This document shows positions 31,736 through 43,454 of a stretch of DNA of 64,000 nt, one piece after another. A program made the translations under genes and the position numbers. Position 1 is the stretch's first letter. Every line of letters starts with the position of its first letter. Source of the DNA: Sabellastarte sp. h YS-2021 (Eukaryota > Annelida > Polychaeta > Sabellida > Sabellidae); the NCBI GenBank assembly GCA_964017235.1, contig OZ024929.1, positions 157,899,609 to 157,963,608 of the forward strand, read 5' to 3'. Below the pieces are notes generated by a model. The model was not told the origin of the DNA, made no database searches, and saw nothing but the letters and a program-made list of their open reading frames with translations.

Positions 31736-32640
31736 GGTGCGGCTGCTCAGAGGGTTCACCTACCAGAAGTTGCGGTGACCATTCAGACCCTTATCTCCCC
31801 AGTGCAGAATTGTGGACCGGTACCAGTCCTGTTAAGGTTACCGGTAGGGTCATTAGCCAGCCAGTGATGGGTGATACCGGCACCAGTTCTGCTCAGACTG
31901 TCGGTTGTGGTCACAGAAATCCAGCAAGGGCTACCGGTTAAACAGGATTACCGGTTACACAGAGTTGCTGGTGACACACAGCAGGGCTACTGGTTCAGAG
32001 AATTACCGGCTCCTGAGTGTTGCCGGTGCCTGAGTGCTGCCGGTCCAGGAGTTCTGCTGGTTACAGAGGAATCTGCTGTTCCCATCCTTACTGGCAAGGA
32101 ATCAGCTTCAAAACCAGTGCTGACAGCAGGTTCACCAGTTACAGAGAATTGCTGGTTCCGGAGTGGTGCCGGTTCCCGAGTGTGTTGCTGGTTACAAAGA
32201 AATCTATTGTTCCCATGCTTACTGACAAGAAACCAGCTTCAAATCCAGTGCTGACAATAGGTTCACCGATTACAGAGGTTTACCGGCTACAGAAATTTAC
32301 TGGTGACAAGTTAGTTGGACAGGAAGTTTTCTTCAGAAAAATTCCTTTAACCGACTGGTTACAGAACCTACCCACCAGGTGCCGGCTTGCAAACCTTCAG
32401 GGACAGTTGCTTCACAAGAATCTGAGAGATAATGGTGAAGTAACCAGAGTGAACCTGGAACACCAGTGTACTGGACTGGGAGATCTACCAAGGGATTAAC
32501 CAAGACTACAGAAATGTGATGTCCCAATTCTTTGGTTACAGAGCCTTCTCCCAGAAACTTTGGTTACAGAGAGATGCCCGCCTACCGGTTTGGCCGGTTA
32601 CAGAGATTGTTGGTTACAGAAGCTGCTGAATCCTCCACTG
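31735..32640. repeat. ACCGGTTACAGAG-rich degenerate repeats
   Basis: A dense series of imperfect 20-40-bp units is built on CNGGTTACAGAG and CCGGT. The core is the same as in the 62-bp minisatellite at 9240. The stretch replaces the middle of gag in this copy. Confidence 0.8.
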
Positions 32641-32799
32641 TGCAGGAAGAAGGCAGTTTTCATATGAGCCTACCTGTACAAAGAAATAGTTCAGTTCACC
32701 CAGTTCTGCCAACTCCAATGAGTTTATGCAGAACTGTGGAGCCACCAGGAACCGGTTACAGAGCATTGCTTCACTTATAACCGGTGTTAGGAGAAGTGG

Positions 32800-34670
32800 G
32801 AAGTTCTGGGTTCGAGTCCAAAATTAGTCACCACACTGAGGGAGGGCTACACCCTCCCCTTCCGGTTCAGACCCAGCTTGACAAGGTCACCAACTGTAAC
32901 AAGCAACTACCACAACCCAGCCAAGCAGTCCTTCCTTTTAGAAGCACTGTATCAGCTGGTGAACAAGAATACAGTACAACCGGTAGAAAATCAAAACTCA
33001 CGGGGTTTTTGCAACCGGCTATTTTTGCTACCTAAGCTCAACAACCGGTGGAGACCTGTCCTGGACCTGAGCACCTTGAACACCTTTTTAAACTCAGAGT
33101 CGTTCAAAATGGAGACCCCAGAGGCAATAAGAACCTCCCTACAGGCAGGGGAGTGGGTCACATCCATCGACTTCAAGACGCATACCTCCATATACCAATT
33201 CCCATGGAGTTTCACAGTGGTGGCCCAAGAGGTCAAACTCATGGCACTTCAGAGGGGTATAAGGATTCACCAATACCTAGATGACTGGCTGGTGAGAGCC
33301 TCTACCCTCGACACTTGTCTCCAGCATACACAGACCTTAGTAACCCATTGTCAAGAACTAGGGTGGCTGGTGAAAAGTCAGAACTGGCTCCCAACAGGTT
33401 TTCACCTTCGTAGGTTACCAGTTCGATCTGAAAGAGGGGAAGGTCAAACCCACACCAGAGCATTGGCAGGCCTTGACAGACAAGATCCAGTCAATACTGT
33501 CCGGTCCGCCTGGTCCGGCAGTTCATGTCCCTCATAGGTCTACTCACAGCAACAGAAAAGCAAGTCCACCTAGGGCAACTTCACATGAGGCCCATACAGT
33601 GGCACTTGGAAAACAACTGGAGGGTCCCAGAGTCACTAGAAAAGGTGATCCCGGTCCCCAGATAGCTCCATTTCCATCTAAGGTGGTGGCTGGAGGAAAG
33701 CAATGTGCTGTTAGGTCAACCATTACACCCTCTAAAACATGCTCTGCAAATATTTACAAATGCATCAAAAGAAGGGTGGGGCTCTCACTTAGATGAGCAC
33801 ACTGCAAGGGGAACTTGGTCCCTTTCCAGAAAGCAATTTACACAATAACCATCTAGAGCTAAAGCAGTCTTTCTACTGCAACAAGACAGTACTGATAGCT
33901 ACAGACAACACAACAGTGCTTGCCTATATCAACAAAGAGGGGGGGGGGGATGAAGTCGGGCTCTCTGTGTGCCCTACTGTGGAGAATCCTGTCCTGGTGT
34001 ACCAGGCAGCAAGTAACCCTCAGGGCACGTCACATCCCCGGCCGGGTGAACGTGATAGCAGACAAGCTATCCAAGCTTGACCAGACCATTCAAATCAGAG
34101 TGGTCACTTTATCCAGAAGTGTCCCAAGCTATATGCTCCCGGTGGCATCAGCATCAAGTGGACCTATTTGCCACCACATTCTACAACAAACTCCCACAGT
34201 TTGAGTCATCGGTCCCAGACCCTCAGGGATGGGCAGTGCACACACTCGGCCTTTCCTGGGAGGACCTGGACCCATACGCCTTCCCACCTGCAGCCATCTT
34301 GGGCAAAGTGGTGGAAAAGTTGCAGGACTACTCTTGCAACAGGATAATCCTGATTGCCCCAGGGTGGCCCAACATGCCCTAGTCCTGGGATCTAGTGGCA
34401 ATGTCCAGTCAGATCCCACTATGTCGGCCCAACATACCCAACTGGGTGTCCCAGCCATTCAACCAGTTTCTTCACAGGAACCTGTCAAATCTGGATCTTC
34501 ATGCTGGGCTCCTAGAGCCTCAGCAATCAAGGAGCAGGGCTTCGCTGAGGCAGTGGCAGCACGAATTAAGGCTCCTCAAGAGGATCAACCAGATCTGTCT
34601 ATGAGGCCAAGTGGACCGTTTCTTACAAAGTGGTACCGCAGTAATCAGGTGGACTTCAGGGCACCACCTC
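32800..34670 (+). pseudogene. DIRS-B pol, decayed
   Basis: Recognisable pieces in shifting frames: RLFLLPKLNNRWRPVLDLST, METPEAIRTSLQAGEWVTS, then a deletion removing the middle of the RT palm, and EVKLMALQRGIRIHQYLDDW with YLDD at 33274-33285. RNase H shows ATDNTTVLAYINKEGG and RHIPGRVNVIADKLS (33895-34075). The MT-like domain spans 34100-34400 (VDLFATTFYNKLPQF, PYAFPPAAIL, LIAPGWPNMP) and then meets a stop. The RT cannot be functional. Confidence 0.88.
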
Positions 34671-35594
34671 TGAAAGCCATTGCTGACTTCCTCCTGCACA
34701 TGTTTCAGGACAAGAAGTTGCAACCAGGCACTATTGATGGCGACAAATCAGCCATTGCTGACAACTGGGCAATTGCACCATTAATGTCAGCAAGGATGAG
34801 AATCTCACTCGTCTCCTGGACAGTTCCATAGGGATAGACCCAAGGGCAGGAGGGGCATCCCCTCCTGGAACCTTTCTCTGGCTGACAAGGCTCCCTCTGA
34901 ACCCCTAAAAGAGGCCTCCTTGAACCATCTGACCTTCAAGACTGTTTCCTTGCTGCCCTTAGGTTCTGGTAAATGCAGGAGTGAGATCCATGCTTGGTTA
35001 CATAAGAACATCAGACACCAGTCAGACTGGTCTAAGGTGTCCTTGTACCTCTCGCCCAGCTTTCCATCCAAGAATCAGCTGGCTAAGGAGGGTCCAGATA
35101 GTGTGGCTCCAATGGTCATACCAGCCCTGGCCCCATCTCTGGATAAGTCACTCGAGGGTGACAGGTCCTTATGTCCAGTTAGAACCCTGCGCTACTACTT
35201 GGACAGGACTACAGATCTTAGGCAATAAGGACTTGTTCTTTGTCTCCTTCAGGAAAGGTTTCGACAAAGACATCTCACCTGCCACCATCTCCCCATGGAT
35301 CAAACAGACTGTGATCCTATGCTGTGAGCTATCTGACCAAGAGGCCCTCACTCTGCATCAGGTTAAAGCCCATGATGTCAGGGCCCTTACTGCTTCTAAG
35401 ACCTTCCAATCAAGGGTCTCCTGAGAGCAGTTTTTGTCAGCCTTCCACTCTAAATTACACAACACCTTCACTCAGAATTACACAACACCTTCACTCAGTT
35501 CTATTTGAAGGATGTTTATTGGGGTGACTCGGAGCTTGGCCATTTGGGACCAGTTGTGGCTGCCCAACAGGGGCACCACCAAACCCAAAAATGA
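34505..35594 (+). pseudogene. DIRS-B tyrosine recombinase, broken
   Basis: The start-equivalent codon is TGG at 34505. The Arg of GSGKCRSEIHAW and HDVRAL are kept, but CHWKSHN reads as FHSKLHN after a stop near 35422. A 23-bp tandem duplication (about 35454-35499, TTACACAACACCTTCACTCA twice) displaces the nucleophile segment. At least four frameshifts or stops. Confidence 0.88.
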
Positions 35595-35653
35595 GATGTG
35601 TAAATTTGACTTACTTCTCTAGGGAAGTTTAAGTCTTATGGGACTGAACTCAG

Positions 35654-35707
35654 CCTCTTCCTCTCTCCCTTTTCTTAGATTATTTCTGAGTAAAAAAGGG
35701 GGGGGGG
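35654..35707 (+). promoter_or_regulatory. DIRS-B pyrimidine/purine block with G10 run
   Basis: A 23-nt pyrimidine tract (35654-35676) is followed by a 16-nt purine tract (35692-35707) ending in 10 G, 98 nt after the YR stop. Equivalent to 6532-6593. Confidence 0.6.
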
Positions 35708-35851
35708 CAATGTCGGTAGTCTTCCGGGTAACCGGTTAACTGGTAACCGACCTTGACCTCTCAGGGTTCTCTGACCCTAGGTCTCAGGTTAATTTTTATT
35801 GAGTTCATTGAGTCCCTAGTAGCTTACCCGCCTTCCAAGCGGTAGTTATTC

Positions 35852-35945
35852 AGCAATTGTCCATTGGATAGGATGTATTAACGCAATAAAATTGCAAATT
35901 TAATAAGTAAATTAAATTTTTATAAGTTAATACCCTATCCAATGG
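35852..35945 (+). repeat. DIRS-B internal complementary region
   Basis: Its first half is the reverse complement of 30166-30210 and its second half the reverse complement of about 36170-36223. It includes AATAAA at 35884-35889. Confidence 0.9.
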
Positions 35946-36008
35946 ACAGGCAAGGCCCACCCAACCGACCCTGCTACCAGCTTACTAGGGGTCTAAATCT
36001 GTTTAGAC

Positions 36009-36181
36009 AACGAAAAAGATGAACTGACGTCACTCTGTCTAGACAGGAAGCAAGTATGATGCGCCACCTAGCGAATACACACTACTGACCGGTCCTGCTG
36101 GTACTATGTACAGGACGTCTTTTTCTGGCGTTTGGCGGGACCGGACGCGCCGACCAGTAAAGCAATTGTCCATTGGATAGG
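36009..36181 (+). repeat. DIRS-B right ITR (copy at 30166)
   Basis: Pairs with 30184-30357. TGACGTCA is preserved at 36025-36032. Confidence 0.92.
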
Positions 36182-36223
36182 GTATTAACTTATAAAAATT
36201 TAATTTACTTATTAAATTTGCAA

Positions 36224-36833
36224 TTTTTAAGAAGATGGGGCTTACACCATGACTCAATCCTTTTGAAAGACGGTCTGGATCTGCTAAAATACTGCACGTC
36301 AGCCAACTATTTTGTCTATCCAGCATAATTTATGTCCTTTTGAATTTCATCCGCTTCAGTCTTTAACCAAAGCTGGTGACAGTACAATTCTACTGAATTC
36401 GTGTTATCAAAATACCTAGATACTGGCATTCTCCAACAAAGTTTAATGATTTCTATAGAGTATTACCAGCACCTCAAGCAGAATAAGGGTTGGTCAGACA
36501 AGGCCAGTTTTATGCAGGGCATATATGTATAGTACAGTAGTCCTGTCTCATTTGAGATTACACACATTTAACGCAAGCTGAAAATTTTACAAATGAATCC
36601 AACTTGTATGACAGAGTTGTGCAAGTTCGACTGAAACTGAAAGAGAACTTTATAAACCTTCTTGCATTACCAGCAGCTTTGCTAGAAAGGGGAGGGGTGC
36701 ACATTACTTTGTCCCCCATTGTCGGTGTCATTATCACTCTTTATTTCTGGATGGTATCTAAACAACAGCTTTATGGATAATTTTCAAATTGGGATGTGGA
36801 TGAAACGAACTTTTAAGAGATGTGTTTTGGTCA
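36224..36833. other. Unannotated stretch between DIRS-B and BEL
   Basis: No gene or clear repeat. Its right end (CTGGG) is the target site of the BEL element and continues at 43801. Confidence 0.5.
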
Positions 36834-36838
36834 CTGGG

Positions 36839-37225
36839 TATTAGTTCTTAGTCTTAAATCCCCGGGTTCTTAATCTTAAGTTCTTAACAACAAAAAACTG
36901 GACTTCTTTCTAAAACATTTTATTTCTCTAGAAGATATTTACAAACTCCATTCTCTCTGTTTTATAAACTCAAAGAAAAACAGGGAACATAGGCAGATGT
37001 CCACTCATTCTTTACAAACTCCATTCTCTCTGTTTTATAAACTCAAAGAAAAACAGGGAACATAGGCAGATGTCCACTCATTCTTCAAAAACACCAGCAT
37101 AATAATGATTGTATTAACTTCTGCTGGTGAAATAACTGAACATAATTAAGTGAAACAGTGTTAGCCTTTCTTAACACGTAATATGTTTAAACTAGAAAAT
37201 ACTTGAACTTGGATAATATTTAACA
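36839..37225 (-). repeat. BEL 3' LTR (with 73-bp duplication)
   Basis: 387 bp. Identical by eye to 43473-43795 except for a tandem duplication of 73 bp (36938-37010 and 37011-37083) and the lack of a 9-bp piece containing TTGTCTTTT. Confidence 0.95.
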
Positions 37226-37237
37226 TTCCCCCCAGTT
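37226..37237 (-). promoter_or_regulatory. BEL polypurine tract
   Basis: In element orientation AACTGGGGGGAA directly precedes the 3' LTR (TGTTA...), the expected site of plus-strand DNA priming. Confidence 0.8.
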
Positions 37238-37771
37238 GGAGACGTGGATCGGAGAAGAGGCTCCAACAATCTCAGAAAGTAACTGTGGTTTTAAACTTTG
37301 AACATTTAAGTTTAACATATAATTTTACATTTCGTAAACCTTAACAGCTGGCCAGAATCTAAAGAAGACTGGAGCAACTAGTACAATGATCAGTTTCTGA
37401 TTACACATTTTACAAAGTAGGGAATTAAACAGTATAGCAACTGTGACTTTTCTTGTGCTTAATCTAAGTTGTCTCTTAAGACTCTATAAATCAAATCTTC
37501 TTCTATCTAAACAAAAAACTCTTACTTAAATGAAAATACACATGCAAAGTAAATCTTTACACTCTGTTTCAATAAACATAAGAATAAGTTTATACAAAAG
37601 TGTATGAAACACAAAACTGTTTATACAAGTATATGTCCAATATAATGTTCAATAGTCTTAAACATGATATGAAGGGGTCATTGGGGTAGACTGTCCCTCA
37701 CCCTTTGCATTACTTGGGCATTATTCTGGCCCCAATCTGAATGATAATACTCCTTCAAGGCACTAAGGTAT

Positions 37772-40700
37772 TTACTGTGAGCCATATGTGTGTGGTTTTC
37801 GTACAACCCGACCTGTACGTGTGGTTACATGGATTTCTTTGACAGGTTTCACAGAAGACCTTACTGAAGGCTTTACCAAATGTGCAGTCTTGGATTTCCT
37901 GTGTTTAGTTATTACAGGAGACATTTGGCAATCATCACTGGGCAGTGCTTCATCCTTTGCACTTTCAAGAAGGTGGAGTTTTTGTACAGGCCGAACACAA
38001 CTGCCCTTTGCTGTCTTTAATCTTACAGTCCTGATACGTCCATCGTCTGATGGCATGAGGTCAATAATCCTGGCTAATGGCCATTGGAGTCTTGGAAGAT
38101 TGTCTTCTTTAATGAGAACAACAGATCCCAATAGTAAATTACCTTTCTCTTTAAATGTAGGAACCATCCTTGGAAGTCCTTTTAGATATGAATTACTCCA
38201 CAACTTCCAGAACTTGTGTAGCTGTTGTGTTCCAGTAACTAAGGATTTTTGTATTGATTTTGGTGTGGAGAAGTCAAGGTTTTCTCTGTTTAACACAAAA
38301 TCAGCTGGTGTTAGTGGTCGAATGTCAGTTGGTGCATCAGTAACTGTAGTCAATGGTCTTGTGTTCACCACATACTCGATTTCAGGTAAGACAGTTTCAA
38401 GTTCATCCTTAGTAATTGTCTGGTTTCCTAACACCTTTTTCAGATGTGATTTTACTGTGCGAACCATTCTCTCCCAGCAGCCCCCTTTCCAAGGTGATCT
38501 TGGTGTGATAAACTTCCACTGGGGTGCTTGGTCTCCATACATAATATTAATTTTGTCTCTAGCCTTAACAAACGTTGATGCATTATCAGAATACATTGTT
38601 TGTGGTATACCTCTTCTGGCTGAGAAGCGCCGGAAGGACTTCAGGAAGTCTTCATGTTTTAAACTTGAAGTAAGCTCAAGATGCACAGCTCTGATAGTCA
38701 TGCAAGTGTACAAACATATATAATGTTTCTCATCTGTGTCTGTTACATATAATGGTCCGGCAAAGTCTACACCAGTGACTGCAAAGGGATGTTGTTTGGT
38801 AACTCTCTCTTTGGGCAAATTGGGTGACTGTTGATTGCAAGCAGTTGCTTGAATTCTCTGACATTGGAAACACAGCTTTACTTCTGACTTGGCCATTCTT
38901 CTGAGGCCTATGATCCAATACTTCTGACGGATAGCATTTAACAAAGTTGATATGCCTGCATGATGCATGGATTTGTGATAGTCTCTCACTACAAGTCTGG
39001 CTAACCAACATCCTGGAAGGATAACAGGATGGACAGATTCATAGGAAAGATCAGAGTTTTCCAAGCGTCCCTTGATCCTCATGATTCCTGTGTTGTCCAG
39101 GAAGGGGGTCAATGGGTACAACTTTGAACCTTTTGGAATTGAGCTTCCTTTCTGCAAAAGCTTGATCTCATCTTGAAAGTAAGCTTTCTGGGTGCACCTG
39201 ATCAAAGTTTCTTTTGACATTGCTAACTCTGTAGGGGATATGTGACCCACCATTTTCTTTGCTTTGGATCTGCAGTTTGCTATGAAGCGTAACACAAAAG
39301 CCATGACTCTCATAGCTTTAGTGAACTTTGACCATCTTTCACATGAAATGAATGGCTTTGTGAACCTATTCTCTATTAATGTTCGTGAATCATCTCTATC
39401 ATCTGATTTTATGTCTTCCTGATGGGCATAATAAGACACAGGCCAGCTGGGGCTGTTCGGAGCTGAGTTAATGTCTGAAGAGTCTGGATTCTGATGTGGG
39501 AGCAAATCCATTGCAGGACTGACATATGCATTTACACATCTTATAAACTTTGTAGCAGGTACTCCTCTTGTCAGAGCATCTGCAGGGTTCTTCTCTCCTG
39601 GTATATGGCGCCAAAGTGAGGGATCAGTTGTTTCTTGAATAGCCATAACTCTATTGGCTATGAATGGTTTCCATTTGTCTGGACTTTGCTTGATGTATTG
39701 CAGGGCAATTTCACTGTCAGTATAACATTGGTAGTTAGTTTTCTCAAGGCTTAATGCTGTCTTGACCTTCTTCAGCAATAGTGATCCCATAACACACGCA
39801 ATCAACTCAAGTCTTGGTAAACTGACCTTTTTGATTGGTGCTACCTTTGCTTTAGCAATGATCAAGGAGAAACCTTGGCTGGACTTCAGGTAGATTGCTG
39901 CACCATATGCCTTTTCACTAGCATCACAGAAAACTGTCAAACTCTTGTCTTCATCTGTGTACCTATTTTGTATATACTGTCTTTTAACTTTGAAATGATC
40001 CTTAATTTCTTGGAGGCCTTCAATCCATTTCTTAAACTCTTCATTGATCTGTGGTGTTACTTCTTGATCCCATTCCAGTCCTTGAAACCAAGCTTCTTGG
40101 AACAAAATCTTTGCCTTAATGATATAAGGGCTAATGTATCCCAATGGATCAAACACTCTTGCAATGCAGGACAAGATGAGACGTTTGGTTACAACAACTT
40201 CAACAGGAATCTTGATTCCTCCATAATGAAACTCGTCAGTCTCACTGTCCCAGAATAATCCCAGCACTTTTGTTTCTGGAATGTTGCTATCTTTGAATTC
40301 TTTGACATTTGACCTCCATTTTGCAAGAGGCATGGAGGCATCTTGCATGATCTGATTTGCCTCTCTGTAAAGAAGATTTGCTGCAGTGGCATTATCCTCA
40401 CCAGTCAATAAGTCGTCTACATACAGGTTCCTTTTCAGTTCTTCTGCTGTTTTACTATTGTACTTAGACAGATGGACCTTTAATGTTCCATTCAGGATAA
40501 ATGGAGATGAGTTCAGTCCAAAGGGAAGTCGCCTAAATCGCATAACTCTCAGGGAACCATTTTCAGTTGGTAGGAAGAATCTGCAGCTGTCTTTGTCTTC
40601 TTCACTCAGTTGAATTTGAAGAAATGCCTTTGAAATATCTGCTGTTAATGCTACTTGGTGTGTTCTGAATCTTATCAAGATGTCAACTATGTCATTCTGG

Positions 40701-43159
40701 AGCTTTGGTCCAGTGTACAGGGCATCATTGATTGATAAGCCATTTTGATCAGTAGCACTGCCATCAAAGACTGGGCGGATTTTAGTTGTGATACTTTCTT
40801 CTCTTATAACTGGCCTGTGAGGAAGATAGAAGACTTTTCTTTCTTTGGGGAGATTCATTTCCTCCACAGGCACATCTTCTATTATTTTGTTGTCTTCCCA
40901 TTCTTTGAAGACATTCATGTATAAACTGTGCTGCTCAGGTGACAGTTTGGTGATTTGTTTGATACATCTTTTCTTCGCCGTTTCTTCATTACTTTGGAGC
41001 TGGCTTGAAAGTGGTTTCCATGGAAGCTTCACAGCATATCTCCTTTCATCTTCATCAAATCTTAATTGCCTTTTGAACTTTGTAAAGATGCTGTCTTCTT
41101 CCACCACATTTTCATCAACTCCTAACCATTCTAGGTTCCACAAACATGCTATGTCCTCTTGGGCTGAACACTCATTGTCCTTTTGAACTTGGGTTGACTG
41201 ACAATGTAGATTAAAATCATTTTCCCAGTAGTTATTGCACTGTTCAGAGGATGACCTTACAAATAGCTGATGCGAGAGAACAGCCTTGTCGCTTGATGTT
41301 CCAACTACACCACTCACTATGTGACCAAATGGAGTTTTGTGTGCCACAAGGTTCTCATTCAGTCTGATCACTTGATCTCCCAGAAATTTGTAATAATTAT
41401 CCAACCCAATCAGGATTTCAATCTTCACCATCCCAAATGGTATAGTTGCTAATTTGAGTTCTTGTGGAAGGTTATCAGTGTTTATCTTTGGCTGCACAAG
41501 AGGAGCACAGACTTCTGTTGTCTCTATAGCTTCAATCTTATGTAGATTGCCACATTGATCAGTTAGTTGAACTTCTCTTACCATTTTGAGAGTAGATTTG
41601 GTCTTATGACCACCAAACATAGACACTTGATGTTGAACACTTCTTACTTTCTTACAACCAAGCTTGTCTGCTAATTCCTTCTTTATGTAGGTGCAATTGC
41701 TGCCTGAATCAAACAGAATGTTCACTGAACTGTGAGCTTTAAGTCCACTGGCTTCAACTCTGGTCATCTGCATGATGGTTTCTTTACTTGCATGTGCAGT
41801 GCATGAAACATTCAAGGAGGCACTTGTATCATCTTGTTGAGGCTGTGTTTTTGTCTCCTTGTCTTGGCTCAGACTTTTCTGAGTTATTGGTTGTCTTGAC
41901 TGGTAACTGTTACTTTGGCCTGGTGACTCAGTTTCTTGTCTGGGACGACATATATTACTGTGGTGTCCTCTTCCACACGATGAGCATGTCACTTTGCAAG
42001 TCTTTGCAATATGCCCACTGTTGAGACATTTGTAACATACCCCAGCCTTCTGTATAGCTTCTTTAATTTGATCCCATGTGAAACTTCTTACTGTCCTGCA
42101 TACACTAGCATCATGGCCATTTCTGTTGCAGAAAATGCATCTATTCTCCACTGTGGTCAGGGCAGCTGCAGTTGCTCGACTGAGGTTTGGCTTTGGTCGA
42201 CGCCTTTCTCGGTCAAGATTGGCTGTTGTTTTATCTGCTGGTTTTTCAAGACTTGTGATCCGTACACTTTGGGTCCTTTCTTTAATATGAATTTCTTCAT
42301 TGCACAGATCTAACAGATACTGTAGATCTCTTTCTTTGTTCTTTGATTTTCGGGACCATTCACAAACAATTTCATGTGGAAGTCTTGACAAAATCAGTGG
42401 TACTAGAATTACACCATAGTCAGCACCTTTTATTCCTAAAGTATCAAGTGATCTCACATGTATGTTGACTTGGTCCATCACTGATCTTAGTTTGCTCAGA
42501 TTGTCCTTGTTCTTGCTTTTATCTGTCTCTAGGTGCAGAAGGCAATGTATATGTCGAAAGATTAAGGCATCTGGTCGATGGTATCTTTCTTTTAAGAGCT
42601 CCTTCGCTTCTTGATAGTTTTCTTCTGTGACTCTCAGTTCTTTAACAACATCTGCTGCCTCATCTTCAAGATAGCCAGTCAAGTAAGTAAACTTGTGCAC
42701 TGGAGACAGCTTTGGATCCTTGTCGACTGTGTTGCTGAATAAATCCCAAAACCGTGGGAATTCTAGTATGTCACCCTTGAACTTTGGTAGGTGCAGTTCA
42801 GGGAGGTTGACATGAGCTTGTGAAGTGTTGGCACCAACGTTTGATGTTGGTGGTGGTTTCTTACTCATTTTCTTCTTAGCCTTGATTCTTGTGTCTTGTA
42901 CTTTGGCGAGACAGCTTTCAATCTCCACTGCCATTTGTTCTATTTGTTCTCCAGATTCAATCAGCTCTGACAGGGTATCATAGATCCCTTCAACTTTCTC
43001 ATATCTTTTGTTCAGGTTTTCCAACAGTTCTTGAATAACATCATTATCAGCTTCAGGCTGAGATAATGTGTCCTCTAATCTTTGAAGTGCTTTAGTAACT
43101 TGTCCTTTTTGTGCGGTCAGTGACCTTTTTTTCTTTTCTATTAAATCCTTATCACTCAT
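37772..43159 (-). CDS. BEL/Pao gag-pol polyprotein
   Basis: One intact 1795-residue frame. In order: N-terminal coiled coil (to about 95); gag domain (about 110-290, LPKFKGDILEFPRFWDLF); zinc knuckles (about 335-410, CxxCxxxGHxxxxC type, CYKCLNSGHIAKTC); aspartic protease (DSGS near 484); reverse transcriptase (about 770-1000, LTADISKAFLQI, LPFGLNSSP, YVDD near 911); RNase H (FCDASEKAYGAAIY near 1075); the H2C2 integrase zinc finger (about 1390-1440); the integrase core with DFAG (about 1465), SDN (about 1522) and Glu in GGCWERM (about 1562); a C-terminal domain (about 1670-1770). No active-site residue appears lost. There is no envelope-like ORF. Confidence 0.97.
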   Translation of the reverse strand: MSDKDLIEKKKRSLTAQKGQVTKALQRLEDTLSQPEADNDVIQELLENLNKRYEKVEGIYDTLSELIESGEQIEQMAVEIESCLAKVQDTRIKAKKKMSKKPPPTSNVGANTSQAHVNLPELHLPKFKGDILEFPRFWDLFSNTVDKDPKLSPVHKFTYLTGYLEDEAADVVKELRVTEENYQEAKELLKERYHRPDALIFRHIHCLLHLETDKSKNKDNLSKLRSVMDQVNIHVRSLDTLGIKGADYGVILVPLILSRLPHEIVCEWSRKSKNKERDLQYLLDLCNEEIHIKERTQSVRITSLEKPADKTTANLDRERRRPKPNLSRATAAALTTVENRCIFCNRNGHDASVCRTVRSFTWDQIKEAIQKAGVCYKCLNSGHIAKTCKVTCSSCGRGHHSNICRPRQETESPGQSNSYQSRQPITQKSLSQDKETKTQPQQDDTSASLNVSCTAHASKETIMQMTRVEASGLKAHSSVNILFDSGSNCTYIKKELADKLGCKKVRSVQHQVSMFGGHKTKSTLKMVREVQLTDQCGNLHKIEAIETTEVCAPLVQPKINTDNLPQELKLATIPFGMVKIEILIGLDNYYKFLGDQVIRLNENLVAHKTPFGHIVSGVVGTSSDKAVLSHQLFVRSSSEQCNNYWENDFNLHCQSTQVQKDNECSAQEDIACLWNLEWLGVDENVVEEDSIFTKFKRQLRFDEDERRYAVKLPWKPLSSQLQSNEETAKKRCIKQITKLSPEQHSLYMNVFKEWEDNKIIEDVPVEEMNLPKERKVFYLPHRPVIREESITTKIRPVFDGSATDQNGLSINDALYTGPKLQNDIVDILIRFRTHQVALTADISKAFLQIQLSEEDKDSCRFFLPTENGSLRVMRFRRLPFGLNSSPFILNGTLKVHLSKYNSKTAEELKRNLYVDDLLTGEDNATAANLLYREANQIMQDASMPLAKWRSNVKEFKDSNIPETKVLGLFWDSETDEFHYGGIKIPVEVVVTKRLILSCIARVFDPLGYISPYIIKAKILFQEAWFQGLEWDQEVTPQINEEFKKWIEGLQEIKDHFKVKRQYIQNRYTDEDKSLTVFCDASEKAYGAAIYLKSSQGFSLIIAKAKVAPIKKVSLPRLELIACVMGSLLLKKVKTALSLEKTNYQCYTDSEIALQYIKQSPDKWKPFIANRVMAIQETTDPSLWRHIPGEKNPADALTRGVPATKFIRCVNAYVSPAMDLLPHQNPDSSDINSAPNSPSWPVSYYAHQEDIKSDDRDDSRTLIENRFTKPFISCERWSKFTKAMRVMAFVLRFIANCRSKAKKMVGHISPTELAMSKETLIRCTQKAYFQDEIKLLQKGSSIPKGSKLYPLTPFLDNTGIMRIKGRLENSDLSYESVHPVILPGCWLARLVVRDYHKSMHHAGISTLLNAIRQKYWIIGLRRMAKSEVKLCFQCQRIQATACNQQSPNLPKERVTKQHPFAVTGVDFAGPLYVTDTDEKHYICLYTCMTIRAVHLELTSSLKHEDFLKSFRRFSARRGIPQTMYSDNASTFVKARDKINIMYGDQAPQWKFITPRSPWKGGCWERMVRTVKSHLKKVLGNQTITKDELETVLPEIEYVVNTRPLTTVTDAPTDIRPLTPADFVLNRENLDFSTPKSIQKSLVTGTQQLHKFWKLWSNSYLKGLPRMVPTFKEKGNLLLGSVVLIKEDNLPRLQWPLARIIDLMPSDDGRIRTVRLKTAKGSCVRPVQKLHLLESAKDEALPSDDCQMSPVITKHRKSKTAHLVKPSVRSSVKPVKEIHVTTRTGRVVRKPHTYGSQ

Positions 43160-43454
43160 TTTTGAAATCCTTTAGTTCTTGTACTTGTATTCTTGGAATT
43201 TCTTAATATAACATTAAATCTTGTTATATTTCTTGATTATACTTCTTGATAAATAACACAAAATGTTATTTCTATTATCTCAATACATTTCTCTGATACT
43301 ATTGGTAATGATATCCAGTTGAAATGAATACCATTAGGCAGGAAAATAGATCCTTTGTTCTTGGAAGTTCTATAGACACAGATTTAAATCTATATCCAAT
43401 CTTTTCTTTCTTTTTTCTTCTTTTTTCTTTCTTATTTTACTTTACACTTTTAAG

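Larger units (their letters stand above)
30166..36223 (+). mobile_element. DIRS family B, long decayed copy
   Basis: A 6.1-kb copy with left ITR 30184-30357, right ITR 36009-36181 and ICR 35852-35945. The gag region is reduced to its first codons followed by repeats rich in ACCGGT. The pol domains (32800-34670) and YR (34505-35594) are recognisable but carry many frameshifts and stops. The good preservation of the ITRs compared with the ORFs suggests trans-mobilisation or strong asymmetry in repeat turnover. Confidence 0.93.

Noticed and set aside
31162..32500. Overlapping frames of 120-160 codons in the DIRS-B interior
   Set aside because: They are produced by repeat units without stops; no domain, and all three frames look alike in composition.
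37788..38723. 311-codon frame on the + strand opposite the BEL polyprotein
   Set aside because: Antisense shadow of the conserved integrase region; no family resemblance.
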